A DNA stretch of 64,000 nt, from positions 310,001 to 374,000 of the forward strand of contig CP150566.1 of the NCBI GenBank assembly GCA_049487715.1, in the 5' to 3' direction. Made by a program: the position numbers and the translations under genes. The notes beneath the pieces are model-generated. The model made no database searches. It was not told the DNA's origin and saw only the letters and a list, made by a program, of their open reading frames with translations. Positions 39,106 to 48,437 of the stretch are shown here, piece by piece. The first letter of the stretch is position 1, and every line of letters begins with the position of its first letter. This DNA comes from Pycnococcus provasolii (Eukaryota > Chlorophyta > Pseudoscourfieldiophyceae > Pseudoscourfieldiales).

Positions 39106-39400
39106 TAGTAGTAGTAAGGTGGTGGTAGGTATCTCGGAAATTTGTTGTTGTCAGTGCTTTGTCCTCGTCACGCAATTTTGGTGTGCTTCTTTGGCGGATT
39201 TTTCTTTGGTTGTTGTTTTATTTGTGTTGTTGTGTAATTTTGTCGTTACTACTTCCTTACAATAGTGCAGTAATTTGATCGATGTATCTCTCCTCCTCCA
39301 TGATAAAAAGCAACAAGCAACATAAATTGTTGAGTCCGTAGTAGTATAATTAGACTATGTAGTCGATCGACGTACCACCAACTTACCACCACCAACACTA
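39106..39400. other. Short intergenic region between convergent NiR and NRT2
   Basis: T-rich and AT-rich, with no gene. It probably contains both 3' ends. Confidence 0.4.
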
Positions 39401-40993
39401 CTACTTCTTCTCCTCCGCTTTCTCCGCATCGTCCTCCTCCTCCGCAGGCACCTCAGTACGAATCGACGGCGGCCTCTCACTTTCGGAGTTGAGAATCCAC
39501 TTTGCAACCTTCTGGTCCTTGCCATCAGCAATCTCGTCAGCGGTAAATTCGCGCAGGAAGTAATCCTTCTCCGTGACACCCTTCGTCGGTCCAAACAGCA
39601 TGCTACCCCACGGTGGGAAATGGAGGGTGAAGGTGAGCATGGACACGCACACGATCAGTATGCCCATGTACGTAATTCCATCGTACGTCTCGTACTTCGA
39701 CGAACGGAACCAGATGGCCAGGTTCACGGACGCGCCGGCGTTGCCACCCGCTCCCACGAAGCCTGCGATGATGCCCATGCAACGCGCACTCGTAAATGGA
39801 ACGACGCCGTACGTCGCACCCTCCGATGCTTGCACGAACAGCGAGAAGAGGATCATGAAGGTGATCGTTCCAGCGAGAGATTTGTTCAGCTGTCCCATGC
39901 CAATGCACATCATACCTTCCAAAAACAGCAGGGCCCAGAGATTCCAGAGTCGTCCACGCATTCCAAACTTCCTCGAGGCCCAGTCGGACAGCCCGCCTCC
40001 AATCGAACGAGCGAACAGGTTCATCAAGCCAAACGACGACGCGATGGCGCCAGCAACCTTGAGGTTGACGCCGAAATAGTCGAAGAAGTACGTGGCGGCA
40101 ATCTCGTTCATCGTCAGCTCGACGCCGAAGCAGAACGCGTAGAGGACGACGAGCACCCACATGCGATAGTTGAGCACGCCGAGCTTGAAGATCTGGAGCA
40201 CACTCTTGTCCTCGAGCTGCCCAGTCTTCTTCATGAAACGGTACTGCCCACCTGGCATGTCCTGTCCGAGGTACAAGATGGCGGTACCAGCACAGATCTG
40301 CAACGAGCCGGGGATGAGCATGGCGTAGCGCCAGCTCCGGAAGATGAGACCGCTGCTGCTGTTGACGGCGGTGAACAGGAGCGGCATGAGGAATTGGGTG
40401 ATACCTCCACCGAGGTTTCCCCACCCACCGGCGGTGGCGTTCGCGAGTCCGACGACGCGGTTGTTGAACATGATGGAATTCCAGTACTGGCACGTCACAA
40501 ACGTAGCGAGGGTGATGCCGATGAACATGCGCGCGATGAGGAAGTTCGTACCGTCGTTCGTCAGTCCGAGACAAAGCGTCGCAGGCGCGAAGATCAAAAG
40601 CAAGCCCGCCATGCCGTAGCGCGGTCCCAATTTATCGCAGATGGGTCCCATCGCGACGCGCATGAACACGACGGCGGTGACCGTGGCGATGCCCGCATTC
40701 GCTAATTCTTTCTTCGTGAGGGAGAGTGAATCGCGGATCACAGGCCCCATGGGAGCTGCAGAGAACGTGGAGATGAACGCCTGCATGAATCCGATCCAGG
40801 ACAGGTGGAACGCACGCATGTGCGGCGCGGCGAACGACCAGATCTTCAATTGTTTGCCTTTGTTTTCCGAGTCCACTGGCATGTACGGAAACTTCGGGTT
40901 CAGCGCCTGCAGCTCTTCCTCCGTGAGGTTCGTGAGGTTCGCGTTCGACACGGGACGCGGCACTTCCATCATTCCACCATGAGGGGGCGCCAT
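39401..40993 (-). CDS. NRT2: High-affinity nitrate transporter NRT2 (MFS, NNP family)
   Basis: Encodes 530 residues with about 12 hydrophobic segments. Both nitrate-signature regions of the NNP family are seen: GGWGNLGGGITQFLMPLLF in the first half and GAGGNAGASVNLAIWF in the second. The MFS loop motif appears in MGPICDKLGPRYGMAG. It moves nitrate (and probably nitrite) into the cell with protons, usually only in complex with NAR2. The C-terminus is acidic and charged. The gene diverges from NAR2 across a 401-bp shared promoter, which would coordinate expression of the two partners. Confidence 0.95.
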   Translation of the reverse strand: MAPPHGGMMEVPRPVSNANLTNLTEEELQALNPKFPYMPVDSENKGKQLKIWSFAAPHMRAFHLSWIGFMQAFISTFSAAPMGPVIRDSLSLTKKELANAGIATVTAVVFMRVAMGPICDKLGPRYGMAGLLLIFAPATLCLGLTNDGTNFLIARMFIGITLATFVTCQYWNSIMFNNRVVGLANATAGGWGNLGGGITQFLMPLLFTAVNSSSGLIFRSWRYAMLIPGSLQICAGTAILYLGQDMPGGQYRFMKKTGQLEDKSVLQIFKLGVLNYRMWVLVVLYAFCFGVELTMNEIAATYFFDYFGVNLKVAGAIASSFGLMNLFARSIGGGLSDWASRKFGMRGRLWNLWALLFLEGMMCIGMGQLNKSLAGTITFMILFSLFVQASEGATYGVVPFTSARCMGIIAGFVGAGGNAGASVNLAIWFRSSKYETYDGITYMGILIVCVSMLTFTLHFPPWGSMLFGPTKGVTEKDYFLREFTADEIADGKDQKVAKWILNSESERPPSIRTEVPAEEEDDAEKAEEKK

Positions 40994-41394
40994 TGTTGTT
41001 GATGTAGGTTGCGAAGTGAAAAATGATGGATGTGAAGAACTGATAAGTTCGCCCCAGGAGGGAGGATAAAAAGGTGCCGCCGCCGCAACTGTCGGTTGGG
41101 AACTTCCAACGCGGTGGGGTAATCATGAACCAATTTTTTCTGCGAATTTCCACCGCACGGAATTTTTGTACCTTTTTCAACGCGTTTTTAGTTGTTGAAT
41201 TTCCACCGCATGGGGGCACTTTTTTGGAAATTTCACCGCGTTGGAGGTTCCCAACCGACAGTTTGCGGCGGCGGCACCTTTTCTTGAGCTTGGACGAGGC
41301 CATCACCTCTTTTTCTTTCACATCAACTCCGCCCGCCATTCTTCTTTCACCGCCCGCTCCATCACTATTCTTCTCTCAGAAGTAGTCACAAACA
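40994..41394. promoter_or_regulatory. Shared divergent promoter region of NRT2 and NAR2
   Basis: The 401-bp space between the two start codons must contain both promoters. More than half of it is the fold-back element at 41069-41282. Within the loop, GAATTTCCACCGCA occurs twice and a related GAAATTTCACCGCG once; these could be binding sites. I recognise no established nitrate-response element. The promoter role is inferred from gene layout. Confidence 0.6.
41069..41282. repeat. Fold-back element with 48-bp near-perfect inverted arms
   Basis: The left arm (about 41069-41118) and the right arm (about 41233-41282) are inverted copies differing by one indel and one or two substitutions. The shared text runs from AAAAGGTGCCGCCGCCGC through ACTGTCGGTTGGGAAC to CCAACGCGGTG. 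The ~115-bp loop is AT-rich. It looks like a MITE or other fold-back insertion, or a hairpin regulatory element. I cannot see a clear target-site duplication. Confidence 0.9.
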
Positions 41395-42072
41395 ATGTCT
41401 CCTCTTCCGCTCCTGCTGCTGCTCGCCCTCACGTCAACGATGCACGCGCATGCCGCGACGCTGTACGCCGACATCCCCGGGGTCATTGACGTCGCGACGC
41501 CCTCGGTGGACCAGACGACGACGGCGCCCTTCAGCGAGATCCAGGCGGGTGCGCCAAGCGAGGCTGGCAACGTCACGATCGCTCTCAGCACGGAGGAGGA
41601 CACCGCCGACTGGAGCACTGTCACGCTGCGCCTGTGCTACGCGCCGATATCTCAAGTCGATCGCAAGTGGCGCTCGACCAAAGACAATGTACAGGGAAAC
41701 ACGCAGTGCAAGCAGCCTGGACTCAAGAAGATTACCACCATCCCTTGGGAATCAGGAACGAACACGCTCGAGTACACCTTCCAACCGTCACAGAACGTAG
41801 CAGAAGCAATTTACTTCATCGAGGCGCTCGTGCAGAATGCCAATGAAACTTATGTTGCGAAAGGTTTCTCGGGTGAGAAGGCGTTCTTCCAGGTGATTGG
41901 CTGGGAGGCTGTGGACGCGGGTCTCATCACTGCTGCCGCGGTTCTTAGCGCTCTCAGCTGGGCGTCGCTTGGCATTTACTTCATCAAGGACTACCTCTTC
42001 ACGAAAAAGCCTACCTCGATGAGCGGCTCTCCTTCATTCTCTTTGACGACGTCGACGAAGACCTTAGCATAG
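41395..42072 (+). CDS. NAR2: NAR2/NRT3 nitrate-transport accessory protein
   Basis: Encodes 225 residues. A signal peptide (residues ~1-20, PLPLLLLLALTSTMHAHA) precedes an extracellular domain with the family signature VTLRLCYAPISQVDRKWR followed by a Cys-containing segment (NTQCKQPGLKK). A single transmembrane helix (AGLITAAAVLSALSWASLGIYF, about 177-198 in two pieces) is followed by a short cytosolic tail. NAR2 binds NRT2 and is required for its stability and high-affinity nitrate uptake at the plasma membrane. The family is characteristic of the green lineage, which supports the organism assignment. It is divergent from NRT2. Confidence 0.93.
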   Translation: MSPLPLLLLLALTSTMHAHAATLYADIPGVIDVATPSVDQTTTAPFSEIQAGAPSEAGNVTIALSTEEDTADWSTVTLRLCYAPISQVDRKWRSTKDNVQGNTQCKQPGLKKITTIPWESGTNTLEYTFQPSQNVAEAIYFIEALVQNANETYVAKGFSGEKAFFQVIGWEAVDAGLITAAAVLSALSWASLGIYFIKDYLFTKKPTSMSGSPSFSLTTSTKTLA

Positions 42073-42172
42073 ATAGAGGAGGAGGAGGAGGATGGACAGA
42101 GCCAAGCTTTTGCTTGCCGGACTTTCTTGTTGCTGCATATTTCATAACTCTAGTAGCTAGTAATTCATAATA

Positions 42173-42720
42173 CTACTGAATAATGTTGATATCCGCCTTC
42201 TCCAGCGACAGCCCTCTGAGCCCTGTCGCTCGTGCCGTCACGTCAGCGATCATGTGCTCGCCGTGACCGGCGGGCACGTGCACGCGCGCTGGCAATGCCT
42301 TCGAGCCGGTCCAGTTTGGCTGATGATGGCCGTGCGTGCAGAAAAGGATGTGAAACACAGAAAGTCAAAAACCCTCCTGATAAATTGTTCGTCAAGGTCG
42401 TTTTCGAAAAACGCGCTGTAGTGAGTTTTCGCAATGTGCGTGAGCTCCTTATCATTTAGTAGGCTGCGCACGCTCTCGTGCAACTCAGCGCCGGATGTGT
42501 TCGCAATTCCTACGTTTGGGTAGAGCCATGCAAGCGACGTCGTTTGATGTGTTTCAATCCAAAGACGCGCATCAACGATCCAATCCCAATCCAACGATGT
42601 TATGAGTGTTGAGACTGCGTGAAGGAGTCGTTGTCTCTCGGACAACGGAATGTCGTCGAGCTGTTCAACCGTCATGTCGACGACGAGAAGCGCACGACGA
42701 AGACGAGCTGACGACGACAT
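42173..42720 (-). CDS. Isochorismatase-like hydrolase, probably with one short intron
   Basis: The first exon (42720-42373, 116 codons) shows the fold's first strand with the catalytic Asp (RALLVVDMTVEQLDD) and later TSGAELHESVR and IAKTHYSAFFEND with the catalytic Lys, as in cysteine hydrolases of the isochorismatase/nicotinamidase superfamily. Reading on unspliced gives unrelated sequence. Removing a 53-nt GT...CAG segment (42372-42320), which contains a pyrimidine tract, joins in phase to 48 more residues (PNWTGSKALPARVHVPAG...), ending at TAG 42173-42175. The product is about 164 residues. I do not see the usual VxGxxTxxCV nucleophile motif, so it may be inactive or divergent. Its place inside the nitrate cluster is unexplained. 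Confidence 0.55.
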
Positions 42721-42797
42721 GTTTTGATGGAAAGAAATAACAAAACTCGATCAAAACCTTTGTGAGTTTGATTGACAAAATGTTTTACTAGCTGCGT

Positions 42798-43346
42798 TTA
42801 GGTGTCATACCCAACCCCGTAGGCGAAAACTTCCTCACCGGTCAGAGCGTCGATGAGCAGGTGCTTATCATCATTAGTGATCGCATTTAGGCAGCCCTCC
42901 TCGCGATCCCACGTGGCGTCCCCGAACTTCTCGAGCGTCTCGACCAAAGTCTGTACTGTGAAGAAACCACCGCCTTCGTCGGGCGGCTCAAACGTGCCGT
43001 AGACATACCAGTCTCCGTCTCCGTCTCGCGCGCATCTGAGACTGGTATCTCGTGCCAAGAAGCTTGCCATCTGGTACCCCTCCAGGGTTTCTCCTGATGA
43101 TGTATTCATCCAGCAGCAATAACAGCACAGCGTTATAGGACCTTTGTACACGACTTGCCGGTATTTATCGAACCTGGACCTCCATCTCCTCCACTTCCAC
43201 ACCGGAGGGTTATAGGGTTGGTTCATAGGCATCTGGGGCCCGCTTGACTCGCCTTCTGAGATATCACACATGGCTTCATATGTGAGAAGTTCGTCGAGGA
43301 TCTCGCCGGCGGAGAGGCGCGCCATTATTTTCCTCGTGATGACCAT
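42798..43346 (-). CDS. Unknown protein within the nitrate cluster
   Basis: Encodes about 182 residues from the ATG at 43346 (or 175 from 43325); the frame remains open further upstream but that part resembles a leader. Visible features: a helical N-terminus (ARLSAGEILDELLTYEAM), a Trp/Arg-rich segment (PPVWKWRRWRSRFDKYR), a Cys cluster (LCCYCCWMN) and a C-terminal half that looks like a compact beta-rich fold (DGDWYVYGTFEPPDEGGGFF). I recognise no family. It shares a divergent region with the nitrate reductase NR-A gene. Confidence 0.45.
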   Translation of the reverse strand: MVITRKIMARLSAGEILDELLTYEAMCDISEGESSGPQMPMNQPYNPPVWKWRRWRSRFDKYRQVVYKGPITLCCYCCWMNTSSGETLEGYQMASFLARDTSLRCARDGDGDWYVYGTFEPPDEGGGFFTVQTLVETLEKFGDATWDREEGCLNAITNDDKHLLIDALTGEEVFAYGVGYDT

Positions 43347-43618
43347 CGGACTATTTATTTTGACGGAACGAGGAATGAAGAAGCAATCGCCGGGCGAGGA
43401 AACTGGGCGAGGATCGGAGTCAGAGGAAATTCGGGGTTTCCCATGTGAAAAACCTATGTGAAAATCCTCAAAATCGGTTGAATGCAGAAAAGGGAAAAAC
43501 CCTCCCCTGATAAGGCGTCGTTTTCGTCCCCAAATTTCTCCGCACTTTTTCACCGCGCCGCCATTCCTGGTCTAGTAGTGTCTACAACAAGCACTCCTTC
43601 TACGTCCGTATTCCGTCG

Positions 43619-46600
43619 ATGACGTCAGCACCACCACCAAATTCAGCACTAATACACGACATCCTGTTCAATGAGGGTTCTCGACGAGGCCGGTCTGTGC
43701 AACGCCACGTTTCGTTTCAAGAAGAGAAGAGCAACAATGTCAACAACAACAGCAGCAGCAACAACAACTCGAGGCCACCCAGGCCACCTACTCCTCGCAC
43801 GTTTTCTTCTTCTACTACTTCTTCTTCTTCACAGCAGCAACAACAACAAAAAAAACCAGCCATGAATCAGCAAACGCTCGTTACCCACACAGAAGATGTT
43901 CAATCCAATCTGCTGAGCCAGATCCTGAACGCAGACATCGAAGGATCGCAGCGAGGACAGAATCTCTGGATGCACGTCACAGGCGCCATCTCCACCATCC
44001 CCGATGCCAAAAGAGACAAGCACACGGCTGATGCGTGGATACCTCGCAACAGCAACCTCATCAGGCATCCGTTGTCAGAACCGGGTGCACGCGGCGGTGG
44101 TGCGATGGGAGAACCTACCGCGAATTTGCTTGCAAGCTCTGGATTCCTCACCCCACCGTCGGTGCACTTTTTCCACCACCACAGCGCTGTGCCGATGCTC
44201 GACGCAGACAAACACAAACTCGTGATGCACATTGGAAAGAAGAAAATCGTGTTCAGCTTGAAGCAGCTGCAAAAGATGGACAAGGAGTCCACCACAGCCA
44301 CGATCGCATCCGCAGGCCTGCGCGGTGCCGAACTGAACGCACGAAACAACTCGCAAGCATCGTCGCCGTTCGGCCCGTGCGCGCTCGCCACGGGCATATG
44401 GACTGGCGTGCCGCTCGCCAAACTGCTCGCACGGTGCGGTGTCAAGAGCTGCGCTGACTACGACGCGAACATCGTCTTCCGTGGGCCAGAAAAGCAGATT
44501 GGAATCGACGGGGGAACGCCGTACGAGTCGTGCATGCCACTCGCGGAGGCGCTGGATCCCAAGCGCAACGTGATTGTGACGTACGAGATGAATGGCAAGC
44601 CACTCACGCCAGACCTTGGTGCACCACTACGCGTCATCGTCCCCGGCTCCGTCGACGAACGGTGCGTCAAGTGGCTAAGCAGCATAGTCATCGGCAGACG
44701 CGGTGCTGCACGACGACGACAAAACGCGTCGTTCTTCGAACCTCTTGCCGAGCCTTCGACGTTTTTCTACCAGCAGCGTACGCGCCTGTATGCTCCCACC
44801 GTGCGCGATGCGTCGGAGGCGCAAGGACGGCGTCTCGATTCCATCCCTGTCAACAGTGCCATTCTCGTTCCCTCACACGGCGAAATCGTGCGCGTCGATC
44901 CATACAAGCCAAGCAAGATCGCGCTACGAGGTTGGGCATACAGCGGCGGCGGTATTGCCATCAGCGGCGTGGAGGTGAGCTTAGATCGTGGACTGACGTG
45001 GCGTTCGGCTGACTTGGATGGCTATCGCAGCAACGCGAGCATCCCCTTCTTCTTCCATCGACCAGAGCGGTCATGGTGCTGGGTCCTTTGGACTCTTTCC
45101 ATGAACAGCGCAGTTCTCATGCACCACATGCTCACCGACGGCGAGATCTGGGTGCGCGCCACGGACTCGAACGGCGCGTGCCAGCCGGAGGAGGCGCCGT
45201 GGAACTTCCTTGGGCTGTGCAACAATGGATTCTACAAGGTGAAGGCGACTGTGGAGGTGGTAGAGTCCCCCCAAACGCTGTTCTACGAGGTCAAGTTCAC
45301 GCATCCGTGCGCTCGCGAGCTCGACGGCAAGTGCACGGGCTGGCTGGACATCGGTGACAAGCCAGCTCTGCCAGGTAAGGCGTTGGCTGCACGATCGTAC
45401 CAATCTGCCATCAAGACGCTGAAGCGGCGCGACGATAGTGCGCACGAAGGCGCGAACTATGTCAAGGTGAAGTCGTCGTCGTCGTCGTCGTCAGCGGTGG
45501 TGGAGGAGAAGAAGAAGATGGCGGTGGTGGAGGATGAGACTACTACTGCTGCTACTGAGGAGGGGGAGGTCGTCGCGCCATCGTCAGCAGAAGACGGTAG
45601 CTACTACTACGGCAAGCAGTACACGTGGGACGAGATTGCCGAGCACAACTCGGAGGACGATACTTGGATCGTCATAAACGACATCGTTTATGAAGTTACC
45701 AAGTACCTCGAGCAGCATCCTGGTGGCGCGGCGTCCATCACAATGAATGCGGGCGAAGACACCACAGAAGATTTCACGGCGGTGCACTCAGCCAAGGCTT
45801 GGAAAGATCTTGAACAATTTCGCATCGGCATCGTCGCGGGGTCGAGCGAATCAGGTGGTGGTGGTGCGAAGCCGCCACCGCCACCAACCACGACAGCCGC
45901 AGTCCTTCCTCCCGTGACTGCAGAGACGTGGCCCTCACCCGTGTCGACGCCAGAAGGAGGAGATACGCCTGACAATTCGCTACGCGGCGGTAATACTGCC
46001 GGCGCTTTACTGAAGAAAAGTCAAAGTGGCTTGCTCAGTCGCGTGGAATCGTTCTTCAAAAAGTCGATGCTCCAGGTCGACTCGACTCGCAAAACTGCAA
46101 CTGCCAAGGCTGCGGAGCTTGCGGCATTCCAACGCATGGTGTCACCATTTGCCAGATTCCCGTCGGCGCAGGCTGCCATTTGCCTCAACCCAAGGAAGTG
46201 GGTCAAGGTGAAACTTGCGGAGATACACTGGATTTCGCCGGACACTGTTCTTGTGAGGTTCGCGCTGACGAGTCCGCAGCACGTGCTCGGTCTACCCACC
46301 GGGCAGCACTTCATGATCAAGGGCAAGGATAGTGAGGGCAAGCTTGTGATTCGCGCGTACACGCCCACGAGCCCAAACACCGACGTGGGATTCGTGGACC
46401 TCGTCATCAAGGTGTACTTTCCGTGCCCTGAGTACCCGCTTGGTGGCAAGCTTAGCCAGTTTATTGGCAACTTGAAGATTGGCGACGAGATTGACATCAA
46501 GGGACCGATTGGCGAGATCACGTACCTCGGACGTGGCAAGTTCACGATCCACAAGGTGGGAGAGCTGCACTGCAAGCGCATCACGCTCATCGGCGCGGGA

Positions 46601-46996
46601 ACGGGCATCACGCCACTGCTTCAGATCGCGGCGGCGTGCCTTCGCGATCCGGAGGATGACACGAAGCTGCGCCTCGTGTTTGCAAATCGACGCGAGGAGG
46701 ATATTCTGTGTCGGCGCATTGTTGACAACATGGTGAAAAAATATCCGAAGCAGTTTGAGTGTCACTACGTGCTGAGCAAGCCGCCGAACGACTGGGAGAC
46801 AAGCGGCAAGGGATCGGCAGGACGCGTGAGCTTGCCCATCTTAAGGCAATTCGGATTCCCTTTCGAGGCGACGGACGACGCGTCGGATCCTGGCGCGATT
46901 GGATTGACGTGTGGCAGCGACGCCTTCAATGAGCAGGCTGCGTTTGGGAACTTACTGCAGATGGGCTACCCGCGCGATCGCATGTTCGCTTTCTAA
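43619..46996 (+). CDS. Nitrate-reductase-like flavohaemoprotein with a degenerate Mo domain (NR-A)
   Basis: Encodes 1125 residues. After a low-complexity N-terminus (Ser/Asn/Gln-rich, ~80 residues) comes a Mo-pterin domain and dimerisation domain (to ~600), a cytochrome b5 domain (about 660-745; haem ligands His700 in HPGG and His723 in VHSAK), an FAD domain (RAYTPTS near 912, GGKLSQF) and an NAD(P)H domain (IGAGTGITPL, LTCGSDAF) ending in the expected aromatic C-terminus. So it is full-length NIA architecture. However, the Mo-ligating Cys region, CAGNRRKEQN in the family, reads SAGLRGAELN here (Ser231), the VRNHG pterin/substrate segment is FHHHS, and GGRxVKW is DERCVKW. It should pass electrons but not bind an active Mo centre. 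Confidence 0.9.
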   Translation: MTSAPPPNSALIHDILFNEGSRRGRSVQRHVSFQEEKSNNVNNNSSSNNNSRPPRPPTPRTFSSSTTSSSSQQQQQQKKPAMNQQTLVTHTEDVQSNLLSQILNADIEGSQRGQNLWMHVTGAISTIPDAKRDKHTADAWIPRNSNLIRHPLSEPGARGGGAMGEPTANLLASSGFLTPPSVHFFHHHSAVPMLDADKHKLVMHIGKKKIVFSLKQLQKMDKESTTATIASAGLRGAELNARNNSQASSPFGPCALATGIWTGVPLAKLLARCGVKSCADYDANIVFRGPEKQIGIDGGTPYESCMPLAEALDPKRNVIVTYEMNGKPLTPDLGAPLRVIVPGSVDERCVKWLSSIVIGRRGAARRRQNASFFEPLAEPSTFFYQQRTRLYAPTVRDASEAQGRRLDSIPVNSAILVPSHGEIVRVDPYKPSKIALRGWAYSGGGIAISGVEVSLDRGLTWRSADLDGYRSNASIPFFFHRPERSWCWVLWTLSMNSAVLMHHMLTDGEIWVRATDSNGACQPEEAPWNFLGLCNNGFYKVKATVEVVESPQTLFYEVKFTHPCARELDGKCTGWLDIGDKPALPGKALAARSYQSAIKTLKRRDDSAHEGANYVKVKSSSSSSSAVVEEKKKMAVVEDETTTAATEEGEVVAPSSAEDGSYYYGKQYTWDEIAEHNSEDDTWIVINDIVYEVTKYLEQHPGGAASITMNAGEDTTEDFTAVHSAKAWKDLEQFRIGIVAGSSESGGGGAKPPPPPTTTAAVLPPVTAETWPSPVSTPEGGDTPDNSLRGGNTAGALLKKSQSGLLSRVESFFKKSMLQVDSTRKTATAKAAELAAFQRMVSPFARFPSAQAAICLNPRKWVKVKLAEIHWISPDTVLVRFALTSPQHVLGLPTGQHFMIKGKDSEGKLVIRAYTPTSPNTDVGFVDLVIKVYFPCPEYPLGGKLSQFIGNLKIGDEIDIKGPIGEITYLGRGKFTIHKVGELHCKRITLIGAGTGITPLLQIAAACLRDPEDDTKLRLVFANRREEDILCRRIVDNMVKKYPKQFECHYVLSKPPNDWETSGKGSAGRVSLPILRQFGFPFEATDDASDPGAIGLTCGSDAFNEQAAFGNLLQMGYPRDRMFAF

Positions 46997-47147
46997 TTAA
47001 AGGTCACGGTTTTTTTTTGGTTTTTTTTGGTGGTGATGGGTATGGGTACCTTGATCATGTCAACGTTTTGATTACAACACAGTAATATGTATGTTGTCTG
47101 TTTTGGTGTATTGATCTACCCACTCCCTCCCTCCCTCCCTCACTCAC
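46997..47147. other. Short intergenic region between NR-A and NAR1
   Basis: This convergent space has T-rich tracts and CTCC/CTCA repeats (47121-47154). Nothing else is seen. Confidence 0.4.
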
Positions 47148-48122
47148 TCACTCACGTCCGTAAGCGAAGTAGTGGATGCCCGCGACGAACACGGCGGCGC
47201 CAAGGACGTTGCCAATGGTGACTGGCAAAATGTTGTTAGCAAAGATCTGCTTCCACGTGACGTCCGCGCCCATCATCTTGCCGCATGGCAGCAAAAACAT
47301 GTTTGCGACGCTGTGCTCGAGTCCCAGGGCAATGAAGGCGCTGATGGGCAGGAAGATGGCCGCCGCCTTGCCGGCGACCGTATTGCTCGCCATGGCGCCC
47401 CACACGGCTAGACAAACGAGCCAGTTGCACATGAGCCCCTTGGCGACACAGACGGTGAACGGCAGTGCAGCCTTCGTCGCGGCCACCTTGGTGATGGCTG
47501 CGGTGGGCACCTGCCCGACCGTGGCGATGCACGCAAGCAGCAGCGAACCAACAAGGTTGCCCGCGTAGCTGACGACCCAATTGCGAACGAGGTCAGCGGT
47601 TTGCACGGTCTTCGCGAGCAACCCAGACAGCATGACCATAACGTTGCCTGTGAACAGCTCCGCACCCGTTATGACGACCATGAAGAGACCGGTGGGAAGT
47701 CCGACGGCACCCTTGAGGAAGTTGCACGCTCCTGGGTTGGCAGCCATAAGTGCGGGGCTGCTTCCTCCGACGTTGTTCATCAGAAGCGCACCAAAGCCAA
47801 TGAGCGCACCCGCGGCGATACCGAGCACGAAGAGCGTGTCCGTCTTCATGTTCGCCTTCATCTGACTCGCCTTCAGCACAGCCCCAAACGTCGCCTTGGG
47901 TGGAAGCGCATTCGGCGGCGGTGGCATAGACGTCGGCGACGATTCCTTTCGCTCCCATTTCGTCACCACGTCGTCGATTGGCGATACATCTGTCGGTGGC
48001 AGTGATGGCTTTGCCGACGACGAACTAATCACTACTCCACCACCGCGCTGCTGCAGCTGTCGACGGAGAACACGACGAGCATTGCTTATGGTGCCAACAC
48101 GTCGCGAGCAGAGAGCCGCCAT
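47148..48122 (-). CDS. NAR1: NAR1-type formate/nitrite transporter
   Basis: Encodes 324 residues from the ATG at 48122. Six hydrophobic segments match the FNT fold, with typical family text such as ITGAELFTGNVMVM, VSYAGNLVGSLLLA, KGLMCNWLVCLAVWGA and ALGLEHSVANMFLLP. The N-terminal ~75 residues are Arg/Ser-rich with few acids, fitting a plastid transit peptide, so it would carry nitrite across the chloroplast envelope to nitrite reductase, as Chlamydomonas NAR1.1 does. It is convergent with NR-A and transcribed in the same direction as NR-B, 315 bp downstream of that gene's stop. Confidence 0.92.
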   Translation of the reverse strand: MAALCSRRVGTISNARRVLRRQLQQRGGGVVISSSSAKPSLPPTDVSPIDDVVTKWERKESSPTSMPPPPNALPPKATFGAVLKASQMKANMKTDTLFVLGIAAGALIGFGALLMNNVGGSSPALMAANPGACNFLKGAVGLPTGLFMVVITGAELFTGNVMVMLSGLLAKTVQTADLVRNWVVSYAGNLVGSLLLACIATVGQVPTAAITKVAATKAALPFTVCVAKGLMCNWLVCLAVWGAMASNTVAGKAAAIFLPISAFIALGLEHSVANMFLLPCGKMMGADVTWKQIFANNILPVTIGNVLGAAVFVAGIHYFAYGRE

Positions 48123-48437
48123 GATTCTCAATTTGTGTGTGTGACGAACCTGATGATAAGACTGAAAATCTCCCAAAAAGTTTTACGGGACAAATGAACT
48201 GAACTGAACGTTACAACACAAAAAGTAACAACCTGAGAAACCCCCAACAAATCAAAAAATCAACCCCCCTCCCATTTTTTCGGATAAAATGACTGCGAAC
48301 CCAATAAAACCATGTCGCGATGTTTGTAAAGTATGTGCGTCGTCAGTCGTCACAATCTGCCTCTTCCTTCGACGATGAGTGTTACAACAACAATGCTTAC
48401 TCATCACAACAACAACCACCAGTCAGTCAAAAAGTAA
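48123..48437. other. Intergenic region upstream of NAR1
   Basis: This stretch probably contains the NAR1 promoter and the NR-B 3' end. CAA-type repeats lie near 48379-48420. No gene is supported. Confidence 0.45.
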
